From Strongylocentrotus droebachiensis (lineage: Eukaryota > Echinodermata > Echinoidea > Camarodonta > Strongylocentrotidae): a stretch of 64,000 nucleotides of DNA. Below, one piece after another: positions 37,801 through 51,300 of the stretch. The DNA lies in the NCBI GenBank assembly GCA_035222895.1, contig JAVYIG010000068.1:248001-312000 (forward strand), in the 5' to 3' direction. Made by a program: the position numbers and the translations under genes. The notes below the pieces were generated by a model. It searched no databases. It was not told where the DNA came from and saw nothing but the letters and a program-made list of their open reading frames with translations. Within the stretch, counting starts at the first letter, position 1. Every line of letters starts with the position of its first letter.

Positions 37801-40800
37801 GATGTGCAGTACGGCTAGGTATGCTTACAAAAAAAAACCCAGCGGTTTTCGGCAGCATGTATGTGACCAAGCCTTAAAGGTACAATGTCCCTTTTTGCAG
37901 CAAACCTCAAATTCTGTAGAACTTTGCAGGAATTATGAATATGTCATGTATGTCCTATCTGTGAAAAGTGAACGTTAGCAGTGTCCTAATATTCAAATTA
38001 TGCAAGGAAACCCGTTTACTTGCTAGACTTTACTGTCAGACACTATTGAGTGACTGACTTGCTTTTTTCTTCTTTGGTAATAAAAGACATAAAATGAGCT
38101 GTAAAGGGTACATGAACATTTGTCTACATCAATAACCAATTTCTTGTGATGGCCAAAATTAAACTGATTGAATCTCTGCGCAGCATCAAACGTATGACCA
38201 GTCGGTACAATGGTCTGAAAATCAAGACTATTACTTATTGGCTCTATAGCTCCTAAGTCGATTTGACAACTAATAGTTGTCTTTTCCCACTTGAAGACAT
38301 TTTCAAGCCCCACCCTTTTTAGGGAAGTTCTAAATAAGTATTATCTTTCAAATGCCGTTGGAATTTAACCTTTTCATTTTTTGGCCTGCAAATGGGACAT
38401 AGTACCTTTAACAGAGTTTTACGCTAGCCTTGTCTTTTCTTACAAATCGCATGGAGTCGAGGACAGTCAGGGTGAGGATGATCCAGGTGCCAACTTTCCC
38501 AAAGAGGACCAGAGCGATCGGGTCAAAGTTGTCCTGCCACTTGGTCTGACCATTGGCCAACCAGGTGTAGTTGCTGCCGTCTCCAGCGGCCTGGACGTAG
38601 AAGGGTGGAGGGATGACGAGACCATGGCCCGTGACGAGGATGAGGAGGGTGAGCATGAGGAAGAAATAAATCCAGTACACCAGGCGAGTGGCTTTCTGTT
38701 TTTGTCTTAAGAACAAACGGACTACAGGGTGATTCAACAATGCCGTACTCTCTTCCGTTTTGATCTGGAATAACATGTAAATAGATAGTTAAGCCAACAT
38801 CCATGTAAAAATATACAAAGTACAGGGTGGATAAAAAATCCTCACTCTTGTCTGATTTGATCTGGAATGACATACACGTGGATTGATCTAGCCAACAACA
38901 GTGCACGAATACAACAAAAATGTAAAAATGAGAGTACAGGTTCATTGCAGGCGAGTGACTTTCCGTTTTAACGGATGACAGACCAGGGTGATTCAACAAT
39001 GCCTTACTCTCATCCGTACTTATCTACAGTGGAAACTCGTTACATTGGCCCATGACATTACCTTGTTATACCAGGTATCCTGGTATATGAGAGCTCTTGT
39101 ATCACAAATCAATAATTGGGAACGGATGGTACACCAAATTGACCGATACCTTAGAATTGCCCATTTATCAAACCAGAACAAAATCACATTTAATTCCGAA
39201 TTGTGATACCATAAGTCGTAAAGGATGGTAAAGTGCGCGGTATACGGCGTTTGTCACGTTGATCCTTGCACCATCTTTCAGCGTTCCAACTTCTTCGAAA
39301 TTGGTTGACACCTATGAGAATAACAAGACAAGCATGAAATTAAAAAGACATCAAAGTACACTCCGGATATTCGTAATCCTGCCGTTTCATTATACTCCAA
39401 GGTTCGATATTCCGTAATTACAATAGGGTTTTGTGCCGCAATTATTAAACCTGTTTCATTTTCGAACATTCCGAATATCTAAGCTTGCCATAAAGCCGAT
39501 GTTATATTTCAAAAATTGCACAAGATAATTTGTTCTTCTTTTTTTGGACATAAATATTCAACCACACCTTGAAGAAGAATATTGGCATTGGCATATAAAT
39601 GTTTCGGGAAAAGCTACAGTTATTGTTCCACTATTTTTGTTTTAGTCGTTCGCACGAACACAATCATTTAATAAAGGGTTTCTGATAAATTCAAATAATG
39701 TATCATTTAGGTAGTTATCGGTGATATTTTGGAACATAAACCAAGCATTCTCTTTTCTACCATGAAAAACTTAATCAGATGTTGTGGTCTAGTGGATAAT
39801 TCATCTAAATGTGAACCACAGGGTACGGGGTTCGAATCCCTGTCACGACACAAAGGTCCTTTGGTAAGACATAAATCTACATTTGCCACGCTTAACCGAG
39901 GTGAAGTAAATGGGTACCCGGCAGGAATAAATTCCTTTAAATGCTCAAGTGCCATAATGGCAGCAATGCTAAAGCCGGGGTAATAATGATGCAGCACCAG
40001 GAGTGCAGTTTTACAGATATGAGAGCTATTCAAGAACCCACTTTATTACAAGTATCATTATCAATATTATTTGTATTATCATTAAAAAGACAACTCACTT
40101 TAAAATCTGTATACGATTTGTTTACCTGTGCACCCGTGGCACTACTCGTGTCGTCTGGGCCACCTTGGCTAAATGTATGTAATATAATTTCATACCCACG
40201 CGTTGCCATGGTATCTAGAGACATCCTTCCAGCTGAAATTTGAAGAGAAAGGTTGAGTTCGGCTTTAGTCCAAGAGTACATTATATAAATATCTTTCAGA
40301 TTTGATTTCCTTACGTTCTTCTAGTTCTTTAAGACCTCTTCGATCATCATCAACCTTGCAGTTAAAATATGGCGATCGAGCTTTTTCAGTAAATGCCCCT
40401 ATCCTTTGGAATAAATTACCAGCGCATATTCATAATACTCATTCTCTTGACCAGTTTAAGTCCTTACTGAAAACGCACCTTTTTAATTCCTGAATGCTAT
40501 TATGCAGTTGTGAGTCGGTCAAAGGAGGTGCACACCATCTTATTCTTTGTTTGTTTGATATATTTTTTGATCTTATGTTTGACCTTATGTTTGATCTCAT
40601 TTTTATTTTTGTTATTATATATGCATGATTTATTGAATAAAGAACATATTTATATTTTTGTGTGTTTATTACAAGTTTTAGTTGGTAATTTTAAGTCAGA
40701 CAATGGTGCGCTTAGAACACCTGTATTAAGCGCCTAATAAATGTTATATATTATTATTATTATTACATTACAATGTGAACCATAAACTAGAAGGAATGCA

Positions 40801-42334
40801 GTCGAAGATTATAAGAAAGCAGCAACCAAAGTGTGTAATGGAAAATATGGAAAATGATAAAAAAGATAATATATTTTTTTACTTATCCTGACGCCCTCCG
40901 ATAATATGCAGAGACACAGATTATAATATTAAAATATTAAGAGAATTTGTACGCAGAAGATTATAACAACATAATATTGAAAAAATATCATTACATCATA
41001 ACATTTTATATACTTCAGAATTTGTACACATGACATTTCCACCACGTTCCATTTGATGGGCCTTCTTTCTTCTTCCCCCTCCTTTCCCCCCAATATTTTT
41101 GTCAGGGATTTGGTAATTGATTGGTAGGGGAGAGGGGGGGGGGGGGGGGTCTTTTAGCATCTTTCATGTTTTTATTAATGTATCCTTGGGATTGATAACA
41201 TGACGGTCTATTCGGTTTTTATGTTTGTGTGTGTGTGTGTGTCTTTTTGCACAGTGTGAACACCCCAAAAGCTGATATCCCCGAGAGCTTATGTAACATG
41301 TAAAATTACTATGATGCAACATACCAATGCGATTATTTTATTTTCATGATATGCACTTGCGCCACCTTATGAATACTTAATAATACATTGGTGTGAATTA
41401 TGAAATTACGATATCATAATATTATCTATCATTACTATTCCAGAGAGAATCATCCTTCATCCAAGGTGAAAACCAGTCCTCCAGGAGCTCATAGTCGACC
41501 TTGATCGTATATTTGCTGGAATCAGTACTGGTGTCACTCGGCCTCGTTATGCATTTGTCCAGGACAAACTTGCCAACGCCTGAAAGGATAGCAATTAAGA
41601 AGTCAGTTAAATGATGATCGTGGTGGTGGTGGTGGTGTTGGTGGTGGTGATGATGATGGTAACATTAGTGATAATAATAAGGATTATAATAATAATAATA
41701 ATAATAGTTATAACAATAATAATAATAATAGTTATAACAATAATATTAATATATATATAGCGCATTAAGTGTATTCGCCAACATGCTCTAAAATGTTATT
41801 ATTATCTCACCATCTTTACTCCTTTTGGAGTATCTCTACCTGTTTGTACGGTTCATAGATATAGGGCAATGGCAATAGGAGTCACCCTGGCTTTCAGTAA
41901 ACCTTACAGATACCCATTTATTTCCTGGATAGAGAGTGGCATTGTACATTAATGTCTTGTGAAAGGACGAAGGTGCCCCAGCTGAGACTCGAACCGTGAA
42001 CCATGTGACTCACAGTTCGGTCATGTATCTACTAGACCTCGACACCACTACTACTCGACTACTACTTGACTACTCTGCAATAGATTGGTATACCTGGCAT
42101 TTTCTCGATGAGTTTTCTCATTGGGGTGGTTCTGGGGCCCCCTTCTATTGTTGAGTGAGTCAGAAGTGTGCGCCAATCTTCCTCGGATAACAACTTCACA
42201 GCTATCCTCCTATTGAAATACATGTGAACAGTTAGACAATATGAAATGAACTAGGCCTACATCATTGGTTTCATGATTCTGAGCCATGTTCATAATAGTA
42301 CTGCTCCTCCTCCTCCTACAACAACAACAACTAG

Positions 42335-42367
<33 letters not shown>

Positions 42368-45300
42368 CACTACTACTACTTCTTCTACTACTACTACTAC
42401 TTCTTCTACTACTACTATTACTACTACTACTACTACTACTACTACTCTACCCCTACTCTACGTCTACATCTAAGGTAGTACTGGACAGGACCAATTGGTA
42501 TAAACGTCCAGACTTCCGTGGCATCGCAAACTGTCATATAACCTCACAACCGAGGGTGCAGAGTTCAAAATTCAAATAAAAATGGTGCTCATAAAAATAC
42601 AGTGGGTTGCAGACATCATCTAATTTTTAGATGAAGTACAGCTACATCGACGCTCTAGCCCGCATGTGTACAGCTGCGCTGAATGGTCAGTCATTCAACA
42701 CGTAGCTCCAACCTTTGGTGTTGCAAAAACTTGGCTGATGTTGACTCTTTGATGATTGTGGCTGGTAGTTGATTCCATTGCTTAATGTTACGAGGATAGA
42801 AGCTGTTCTTGTATGCTTCGGTCCTGGCAGAGTAGTTGATGTACTAGTTTGGTCTTTGACTGCGGGTGACTTGTTTGCTGGGGTTTGGCGACTGGGATAA
42901 ACTTATCTGGGATGGTAATCGGGAGTTCATGAGAGTTGATCTTAAACAGCATGGTGAGACATGCAACTTTCCTCTTATCTTGAAGTGAAGGCCACTTCAG
43001 CTCCTGCAGCATCTGGCTGACGCTAGCCGTACGCTAATAGTTTCCTTTCACAAAGCGAGGTGCTTTCCTTTGGACAGATTCAAGTAGGGATCCCATGCTG
43101 TACTTCAATACTCCAGGATTGGCTGTATAAGGGGAGGAAAGGCTGTTGTTTGATCTTCTTAGGACACTTGTAGAGATTCCGTTGAAGGAAGTTGAGTGAT
43201 TTCCGGGCTTTGCTTGTGTCATTGTTGATATGTACACCCCAGTCCATCTTGGAAGAAAATTCCACGCCAATGTATGGGTGACTGTCAACTTGTTGCAGAT
43301 CAGTCCCCCTCGTGCTGTATGTTGTCTCAATACCGCGACGTTTCTTGGTGATGTGAAGTAGGGAGCACTTTGCAGGGTTGAATTTCATCTGCCAATCAAG
43401 GGACCATTTTGACAGGGTGTCAATATCCTCTTGAAGAAGTGCAGCATCCTGCTCAGACTGGATTTCTCTGTAGATGAGGCAGTCATCTGTGAACAGTCTG
43501 ATGGAGGAAAAGATATTTGTAGTGATATCATTAATGTACAGTATGAAGAGGAAACACGGTACCCATGGGGAACGCCGGAGTCTACAGGCATGTCAGATGA
43601 TCTCTCGCCATCAACAACAACGGCCTGGGTGCGATTCGTAAGCCAGTTCTGGATCCAGTTGTGGGTAGATCCCTGAATGCCGTAATGATCTAGTTTGTAC
43701 AGTAGTCTCCTGTAGGCTACAAAATCAAAGACTTTCGAGAAGTCAAGAATCAAGCAGTCAAGTTGTTTCTTCTCATCGATGCCACTGCTGAGATCCTCCA
43801 AGGTTGCTAACAGCTGAGTTTCGCAGCTATGATGTTTCCTAAAGCCGTGCTGGCAGTCAGTCAGGATGTTGTGCTGATCAAGATGAGCTCGGATTGTACT
43901 TGAGAGGATGTGTTCTAGCATCTTGTATACTATACAAGTCAGGGATACTTGCTTGTAGTTAGATGGCTTGCTTCTATCGCCCTTTTTGAAGACTGCCGTA
44001 ACATTGGCTTGTCTCCAATCTTCAGGAACATCTCCAGTGTCAAGTGACTGCTGGATAATAACTTGCAACACTGGCGCTAAGATTGCAGCATGGTCTTTCA
44101 GGATTTTCGTTAGCACTTGGTCTGGTCCAACAGCTTTTCTAGGGTTGAGCGAGACAAGCAACTTTTCCACTCCAGCTACAGTAATTGAGATGTTAGGCAT
44201 TACTGGAAAGGGACTTGGGCCTTTAGATGGCATGGACTCTGTGTCCTCTTCAGTGAAGACGGAGCGATATTGACGGGATAAGGCTTCTGCTTTCTCTTTA
44301 GCTGAGGTGAAGACTTGATTCTCGGAGACTAAGGATGCGATTCCCATGTTTTCTCTCTTCAAGGACTTAACATACTTCCACAGTTTCTTGGAACCGGCCT
44401 CCTCGTCTTCAAACATACCACTGTAATTGGTGTGGGATTCGTCAATCATCTTCTTGATGACAGATTGGTAAGCAGTATACTTCTCCCAGTTCTTCTTTGT
44501 CTTATACTTCTTATAAGTATTGTATCTCCGCTTCCTTCGTTTCATTAGACGCTTAATCTGTGGGGTCATATATCGCAACCACCTTTCAGCCGCTTAGTAG
44601 GCACATTCTTGTCCATTATGGTCTTAATTTGCTGTTCAAAGCAAGACCAGTTGGATGATGCAGACTGTGACCTCCATGTATCACAGAACTTAGTGCTAAA
44701 AGCAGACAAATCATCTCTCAATCCCTCACTGTCTGCTTTCCTGTGAATGTAGATTGTTCTTGGTTTCTTCTTGTTTATCTTGATGTTGATGTTGCATTCA
44801 CAAGTGACGGCTTCATGGTCACTCATTCCTGGAATGAGGCTAACATTAGATATGCTGTCTGGAGCATTTGTAGATAGCAAGTCCAATATGTTGTTCTCTC
44901 TTGTTGGCTCCATAACCAGCTGGTCAACACTAAGCACTAAGCATAGTCGCATTGAATGGTTGTCCATACTGTGGTCTGGGACGGACTGTATAGGTGTTCC
45001 AATCAATAGATGGAAGGTTGAAGTCCCCCATTAGGATCACTCTTGGGACAGTACGAGCTTTGAACAATTTCTCCAGATCACTATGAAGGCTCAACTGGAA
45101 GTAATCAACTCAAGGAGAATTTGAGTTGTGTGTCTACTCTACTTTTGAGCTCTCGATTTTATACATGAATTTAACTGGATTTTGGGCTACTTATCTCATC
45201 TTGATGCTATCATCCTGTTTATAATGACATGGGGATGCTTGCAGGCAAAATATATGGAATATTTGCCTGTTCTTTATGTGTTTTGAGGATTGAAGAAATA

Positions 45301-48300
45301 CAACATATTATCATTTGGATCTGCATAGCTACACTGCACCACCATTGATGTCACTCATGTTCACCATTGATGTCACTCATGTTCACTTGTCCTTGAACGG
45401 TCAGTCTGTTAAACCCTGCTATTGTTGAATCAATCACAATGAAGATGGTCAAGCTACTTGCTTTTGTGTTCTTAATGCTGTCATTGAAAGAACCATACAC
45501 TGCATGTGCCCAAACTAACTTGAACTTTAGTTGTAATATCCATGTTCATTACCTGAGTTCACTGTATTATGTGAACTCGTCATCAACATTTCAAATTGAA
45601 CTCATACGAGCTTCTCATTCTTCACTGCCATCATCAACATCTCCCCTTTCTGGTAACATAGAGACCAACCCTGGTCCGGAGTCACCTGACAACAATGGCG
45701 CCGGTGGGGCCAACCGGAAACGCAATGTTACTTGTGTCCTACTGAACGCCAGGAGCATCAGGAATAAGGGTTCCGAGTTGGAGTCTTACATATAGCCACC
45801 CGTCAACCAGATATTGTCTGTGTGACCGAGACATGGTTGAATAACCACATTAATGACTCTGTACTTGCTGTCCCAGATGACTATATTATTTTTCGACGAG
45901 ACAGAGGTCAAAACCAACGTGGCGGTGGTATCCTAGTAGCTATCCATTCATCACTCTCACCACTTATCCTCACCACTCTCGCTCCAGACAACTTTGAACT
46001 ATTATGGTTCTCTATCAAGGCAAATAGAGAATCATGGATCATCGGTCTCCTGTATCGGTAACCTTCCAGCAACGCATCATTCTGGGAACGTCTCCACCAG
46101 AACCTTACTTCCATCGACATGTAATTTTTTGATGCATGCATAGTACTCGGAGATTTAAACGTTGACATGAACCCTCATGGTTCAAACGTCACAACAAGAA
46201 AAAGGCTTCTTGATGTTACGAATGACTTCGGTCTATATCAGATGGTGTCCGAAGTAACCCGCCCTTCAGACGACAATGCACAGGGAGGCTCGATAATTGA
46301 CCTTCTTTTCACAAACCGGCCGGACTGGATTCATAATGTAAACACCATTCCATCACCTGTTGATTCTGATCACCTTGCCCTGGAGATATACCTACGCTCT
46401 CATAGGACAGCACCTAGACGGGCCGTTGTTCGAGAATTCTTGGACACCTTCCATGGAGACTTTGAACATCTGCGCAACATAATGCATTACATCCCTTGGA
46501 GTGCGTTTATGAACCCCAAAGATCCTAACGAATCGGCTGAAATCTTTATGGACTTGCTAGACGCTGCCATACGCGACTCGATTCCTCGAAAGACAAAACA
46601 TAAGACTAATAACTCACCATGGATTACTCCAGGACTTAAAAAACTCATTATAAATAAACACAGGCTGTTCAAAAAGGCTAAAAGGTCAAAATTGGACCTG
46701 GACTGGTGTCAGTATAAAGTTGTACGTAATGATGTAAAGAAGCAAACCAGAAAGTTGTATTGGGATTATGTCAATAACATGTTTTCCTCTAATGATAACA
46801 CACGAAGATTTTGGTCATATGTAGCTAAAAGGAAGCAGAATGCTCCACCTCCCAAATTTGTCGTGAATGACAGTTCTCTCTCTCAACCGTCTGAAATATC
46901 AAATGCCTTTAACGATAGGTTTTCTCTTGTGTTTAACCTCTCTGAGTCAGTCAGTGATGAAACACCATCTGGTTCATTACAAATTACACAGCTTTCCTCA
47001 ATACAGGTACAGGTTCACCAGGTAGGCAACCGCCTCCTTCAGCTCTCAGCATCTAAATCCCTAAATCCCCAGGACCTGACGGGGTTCTTCCCGTCATACG
47101 AAGAACAGTGCCCTAGAAATATCATATCCTCTCGTCCATCTCTTTAACATATCCCTCAACACAGGCAAATTGCCAGATTCTTGGCGTCGGGCAAACATTA
47201 CTCCTGTCTTTAAGAAGGGTGACAGATCAATCATGACAAACTACAGACCAGTTGCCCTCACTTCTGTTATATGTAAGGTTCTTGAGCAAATTGTTTCTTC
47301 TTCCATTCCCGAACATTAGAAACATTTGATCTCCTCAATCCATACCAACACGGTTTTACACAGAAACGCAGTTGCGTCACCCAGCTTATCAATGTCCTCC
47401 ATGATTGGTGTACAATTCTTGATACAAATCGTCCTCCTTGTGTAGATGCAGCTTTCCTAGATATGTCCAAAGCATTTGATAAAATGCCTCATCACATTCT
47501 ACTGTCTAAACTATCTGCAGTTTAATGTCACAGGTACTCTCTGGAAATGGATTAAGTCCTTCCTCGTTGGACGGATACAGCGTTTAAATGTCTAGGGTTC
47601 CTCTTCTCCCTGGGTTGATGTGACTTCCGGGGTGCCCCAGGGTAGTTGTTTAGGCCCTCTCCTTTTCAACCTCTCCGTCAATGATATTTCCCTCCCCCTT
47701 TCTTCTAAAACTGTTATGTTTGCTGACGACATTCTGATATGTTTCGTACGGTGCAGTCACCCAATGATGAAGAGATGTTTCAAACTGATTTGCAACTCCT
47801 ACATGAATGGGCCGAGCTGAACCAATAGCCTTCAATCCCTCAAAATGTAAAACAGTCCATGTATCTAGGAGCAGGAATCTGCAAACCCCCACAAACAAAC
47901 TCAACACATCTGACCTCTCATGTGCCCCTTCATATGTTTATCTAGGGGTCACAACTTGTGCTAATCTACAATGGAACACACATATTGATAATATCGTCAA
48001 AAGGGCCAACCGTCTCCTCGGGTTCATCTCCTTCTTTCATTCACTTTCAAATGCCTCAGTGGTCTCGCCCTTTGTGAGGCTCTTACTGAATGCACTCAGA
48101 TCAATTCCAGGCGGCAAGAGGTCATTACATTCCGTCACCTTCCTTCTCGGACACAGGCACTTTTTCTTTCTTCATCTCGCCGCTTTCCAAGACTGTGGAA
48201 CAACCTTCCCACAGTAATAAAAGATACAGCTGTACTCAACTCTATTTCATCCTTCCTTTCAACACTGAAACAATCTCTACTCACTATTCATTGAACTCAT

Positions 48301-51300
48301 TTAATTTAATGTAAAACAATGCATTGATAATTATTAATGGTAATATTTTTCATACTCGTGTCTGATTTCAAATTCTGTCCATAACTCTCAAGCAAATCAA
48401 GCAAAGCTTTTTATTTTTCAATTTTTATGCAATGAATTCCCAAATGTGATCGTCACCTAAAAGCAACTGATATGTAATTTTACTGTGTCTTTTTGGAAAC
48501 CCCAAGATTAATTATTCATCTCACCTATATCATAACTGACTAATTTGTGTTTATTTTGTCACTTAGAAATAATATCATCAATATTGCAAGCTCATTTCTT
48601 CGTTCCGTTCCGTACATATTAGGTTTCAGATTACAACTTTATTCATTTCATTTTGAAAGTTAGAAATTATTGTTAAGCATTTTATATTATTATGGAATTT
48701 TCCTTCCCAATAATAATCATATCAAATGTTTCTAATGTAAGCACCATGTAATTGATTTGAAAGTTTGTAGTTTTATGTGATGAACGTAAAGCCATTGTAA
48801 TGACAAAATAATGTAATGAAAGCAATTAAGCATATAATGGTAATTGTTCCAATTATTTTTATCCTGATATTTATTTATTATCTCATATTGTGAATTCTTA
48901 TTCTGTCTTTACTCTTAATTTTCCAGGGTGCAGACTGTGGGGGTGACATGCTTTCGAGTAATAGCAATTTAAATTGCTTTTGTCACCCCTGACCAACAGA
49001 TTGTATCCTTCTCTCTCTCTCTCCTCTCCAGCTGTTTGTATGTATTATGATATTTCTATGTATTATCTGATTGTTATACTCACTGTATGTTTTCCAATTG
49101 TCAAATAAATAATAATAATAATAATAATAATCTCCATCAGTCTGTGGTCCTGTAGAAGCTGCCAAAAACCACTATCAGGGGCGTCGCTAGATCTTTTTAA
49201 GTACTTTGGTGGTGGTGGTTATTTTACCTGACTGCTAAGAAAGCATTTAATGCTTGTAAGTAAGCAACCAGACGAACGACGAGCTTTGGGTCCTCTCCGA
49301 AGGGACCTGGTAAAGAGGATTAATGCCTTACCAAATGGCACTAGCGCATCGCCTTGATTTCGAACCCGGATCACCGGATTACGAGACCACTGCTCTACCG
49401 ACTGAGCTATCGAAGACGTTTTTATTGTACCGTTCTCGACTCTTAAACCTTGTAGAGGCCCAAATCACCGACAAAACTAGCCATCAATTACCGACAAAAT
49501 TTAATGTCCCAATGTCGACAAATTTAACCCGATAAACCAAAGGCCGAAGGCTAATTTTTTTTCTTGTAAACTATTTATAGTACTTGCGTATGCGCAATGG
49601 TCATTTTCCTTGACGACATAAATATACGCTTTATTTCGTCAACTTAGTCAGCATCGGAGCTATGTATTTAATTGCAGGCACGTAGCTATAATCTTATTTT
49701 AGGGGGGGGGGGCGGTAGTTAGCACGCGAATCACTTTAAGAGCGCGTTAATTATGCGATCTATAGGGTGGTTCGGTGAAGAGACCGCTTTCTACTCTTAA
49801 TCCTTGTCTGAATTCAATTCCCCCCAAGCTTTGACATTTCCTTAAATTATTAGAGAAAGCTGACGATTCGTTGTACTGTTCTCGACTCTTAATCCTTGTC
49901 TGAATTGAGTTCCCCCCTTCCGCGCGAGCGCGGAAGCTTAAACGTTTCATTAAATTATTAGAGAAAGAAAACGATTCGTTGTACCGTTCTTCACTCTTAA
50001 TCTTTGTCTGAATTCAGTTTTCCCGAAAATTTTAAACCTCTGATTTCTTTTGCTGATATTATTAGAAGGTGAACAATTTGCCGGCCGACCGACATTATAA
50101 AGCTCACCGACTTCAAACTTCTGAACTATTCTGAATTGATATAGTTCAAGAGGATCGAGCAAGAATACCGACACAGCTGACCCGACACAGCAACATATAT
50201 ATGCGTATCTTTCTTGCTCCCTCGACGAGACGACTCCACCCAACATACAGAGAAAAATAGGTGTAAATTGACTCCCTATAGGGAGTAACTGCTTGCCGAA
50301 TAAGTGACACCCTTCGGCGAGTAAATTTACTTCCCAATGTAGGGAGTAAATTTATTTTTTAATAAGAAAGTGTAAATTTGCACCCCAAGGTTATGATTGT
50401 TCTCCCTTTAAGAAGTGGAATTTGCACCCAATGGTGCTTATTAACACCTTTTGGTTCCATTTTCATGAAAAATGGGTTCAAATTTACATCCGTGGTTGAA
50501 TTTTATACCCTTTATGATCGATTCCACACCCTATGGGGAGTAAATCTACACCCTTCTTATGCACAGCACCAACCAATTGATCATCCCTCAAGCAATCAAT
50601 CATCCATGCTTCGTAATCACCTAACAGTCACTGATTCTCACCCTTTTGTCTACGTTTCACTGCTCCAAAGAAATCAGACCAGAATGTCGAGTTATATGTC
50701 GAAAGACTTTATGCTTACCTAAACAACAGTTAGTGTGAACTCAACAAAAGTGCAGACTGTAAGAACTAACTTATGGCTGGACGTATCGATTCAAATGTAA
50801 TGGAATTACCTAAATAAACAATCCTGCCTTACCTTGTTGTTGTTGTTGGGTTTTAAGGCTGACCAATCTAAAAAGATTATTTCTGCCTGGCTGTGCTTTT
50901 TTTTTTTAATTGTTCACCACTGATGATTAGATGGCGCTGTTTCTTTTCCTCTTCAATGGGTATCACGTACTGTGCAGCTTCCGTTTATTCGATGGTGCGT
51001 AGAATAATTTAGGTGTCGACCATGAACAGGGTGCGAGTAATAATAGGGGTTAACGGTGCAGTGCTAAACTATACTTTCCATCCCTTCGAGTTAGTTAGTT
51101 ATATTACCGTGTGTGTGTGTATTTTGGTTTTCAACAGACGTAAATCAATCAGAAATGATTATTACGTCTGGGGACCGACTTTTAACGCCACCATCCGAAA
51201 GACGTGACTCAGTTTCGAACCTGCGTCCTCGGCTGAATCAGTTTGTAACATCCACTGTTAGCTGGATTACAGGCGCACGCCACAACGCCTAGATGTGTGT

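Larger units (their letters stand above)
45113..49133 (+). mobile_element. LINE-D, 2A-bearing CR1/L2-like LINE
   Basis: A long 5' part precedes the start at 45439. Then come a leader and 2A-like motif (45439-45678), endonuclease (VTCVLLNARSIRNKGSELES; GGGILVAIHSSLSP; VLGDLNVDMNP; STOP-containing in places), linker (46167-47147), reverse transcriptase in broken frames (PVFKKGDRSIMTNYRPVAL; TSGVPQGSCLGPLLFNLSVN; MFADDILIC) and C-terminus (FPRLWNNLP). The 3' UTR ends in (AAT)n at about 49105-49130. It is inserted into the endonuclease of LINE-C. Several frameshifts and stops mean it is inactive. Confidence 0.92.

Noticed and set aside
38381..38710. 109-codon plus-strand frame, acidic (DEDEEGEHEEE)
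   Set aside because: It is the antisense shadow of TRPA exon W13, whose minus-strand frame has channel motifs and splice sites.
42273..42579. Poly-threonine and poly-leucine frames
   Set aside because: Translations of the (CTA)n microsatellite. The same applies to 62841-63158 and 13378-13590.
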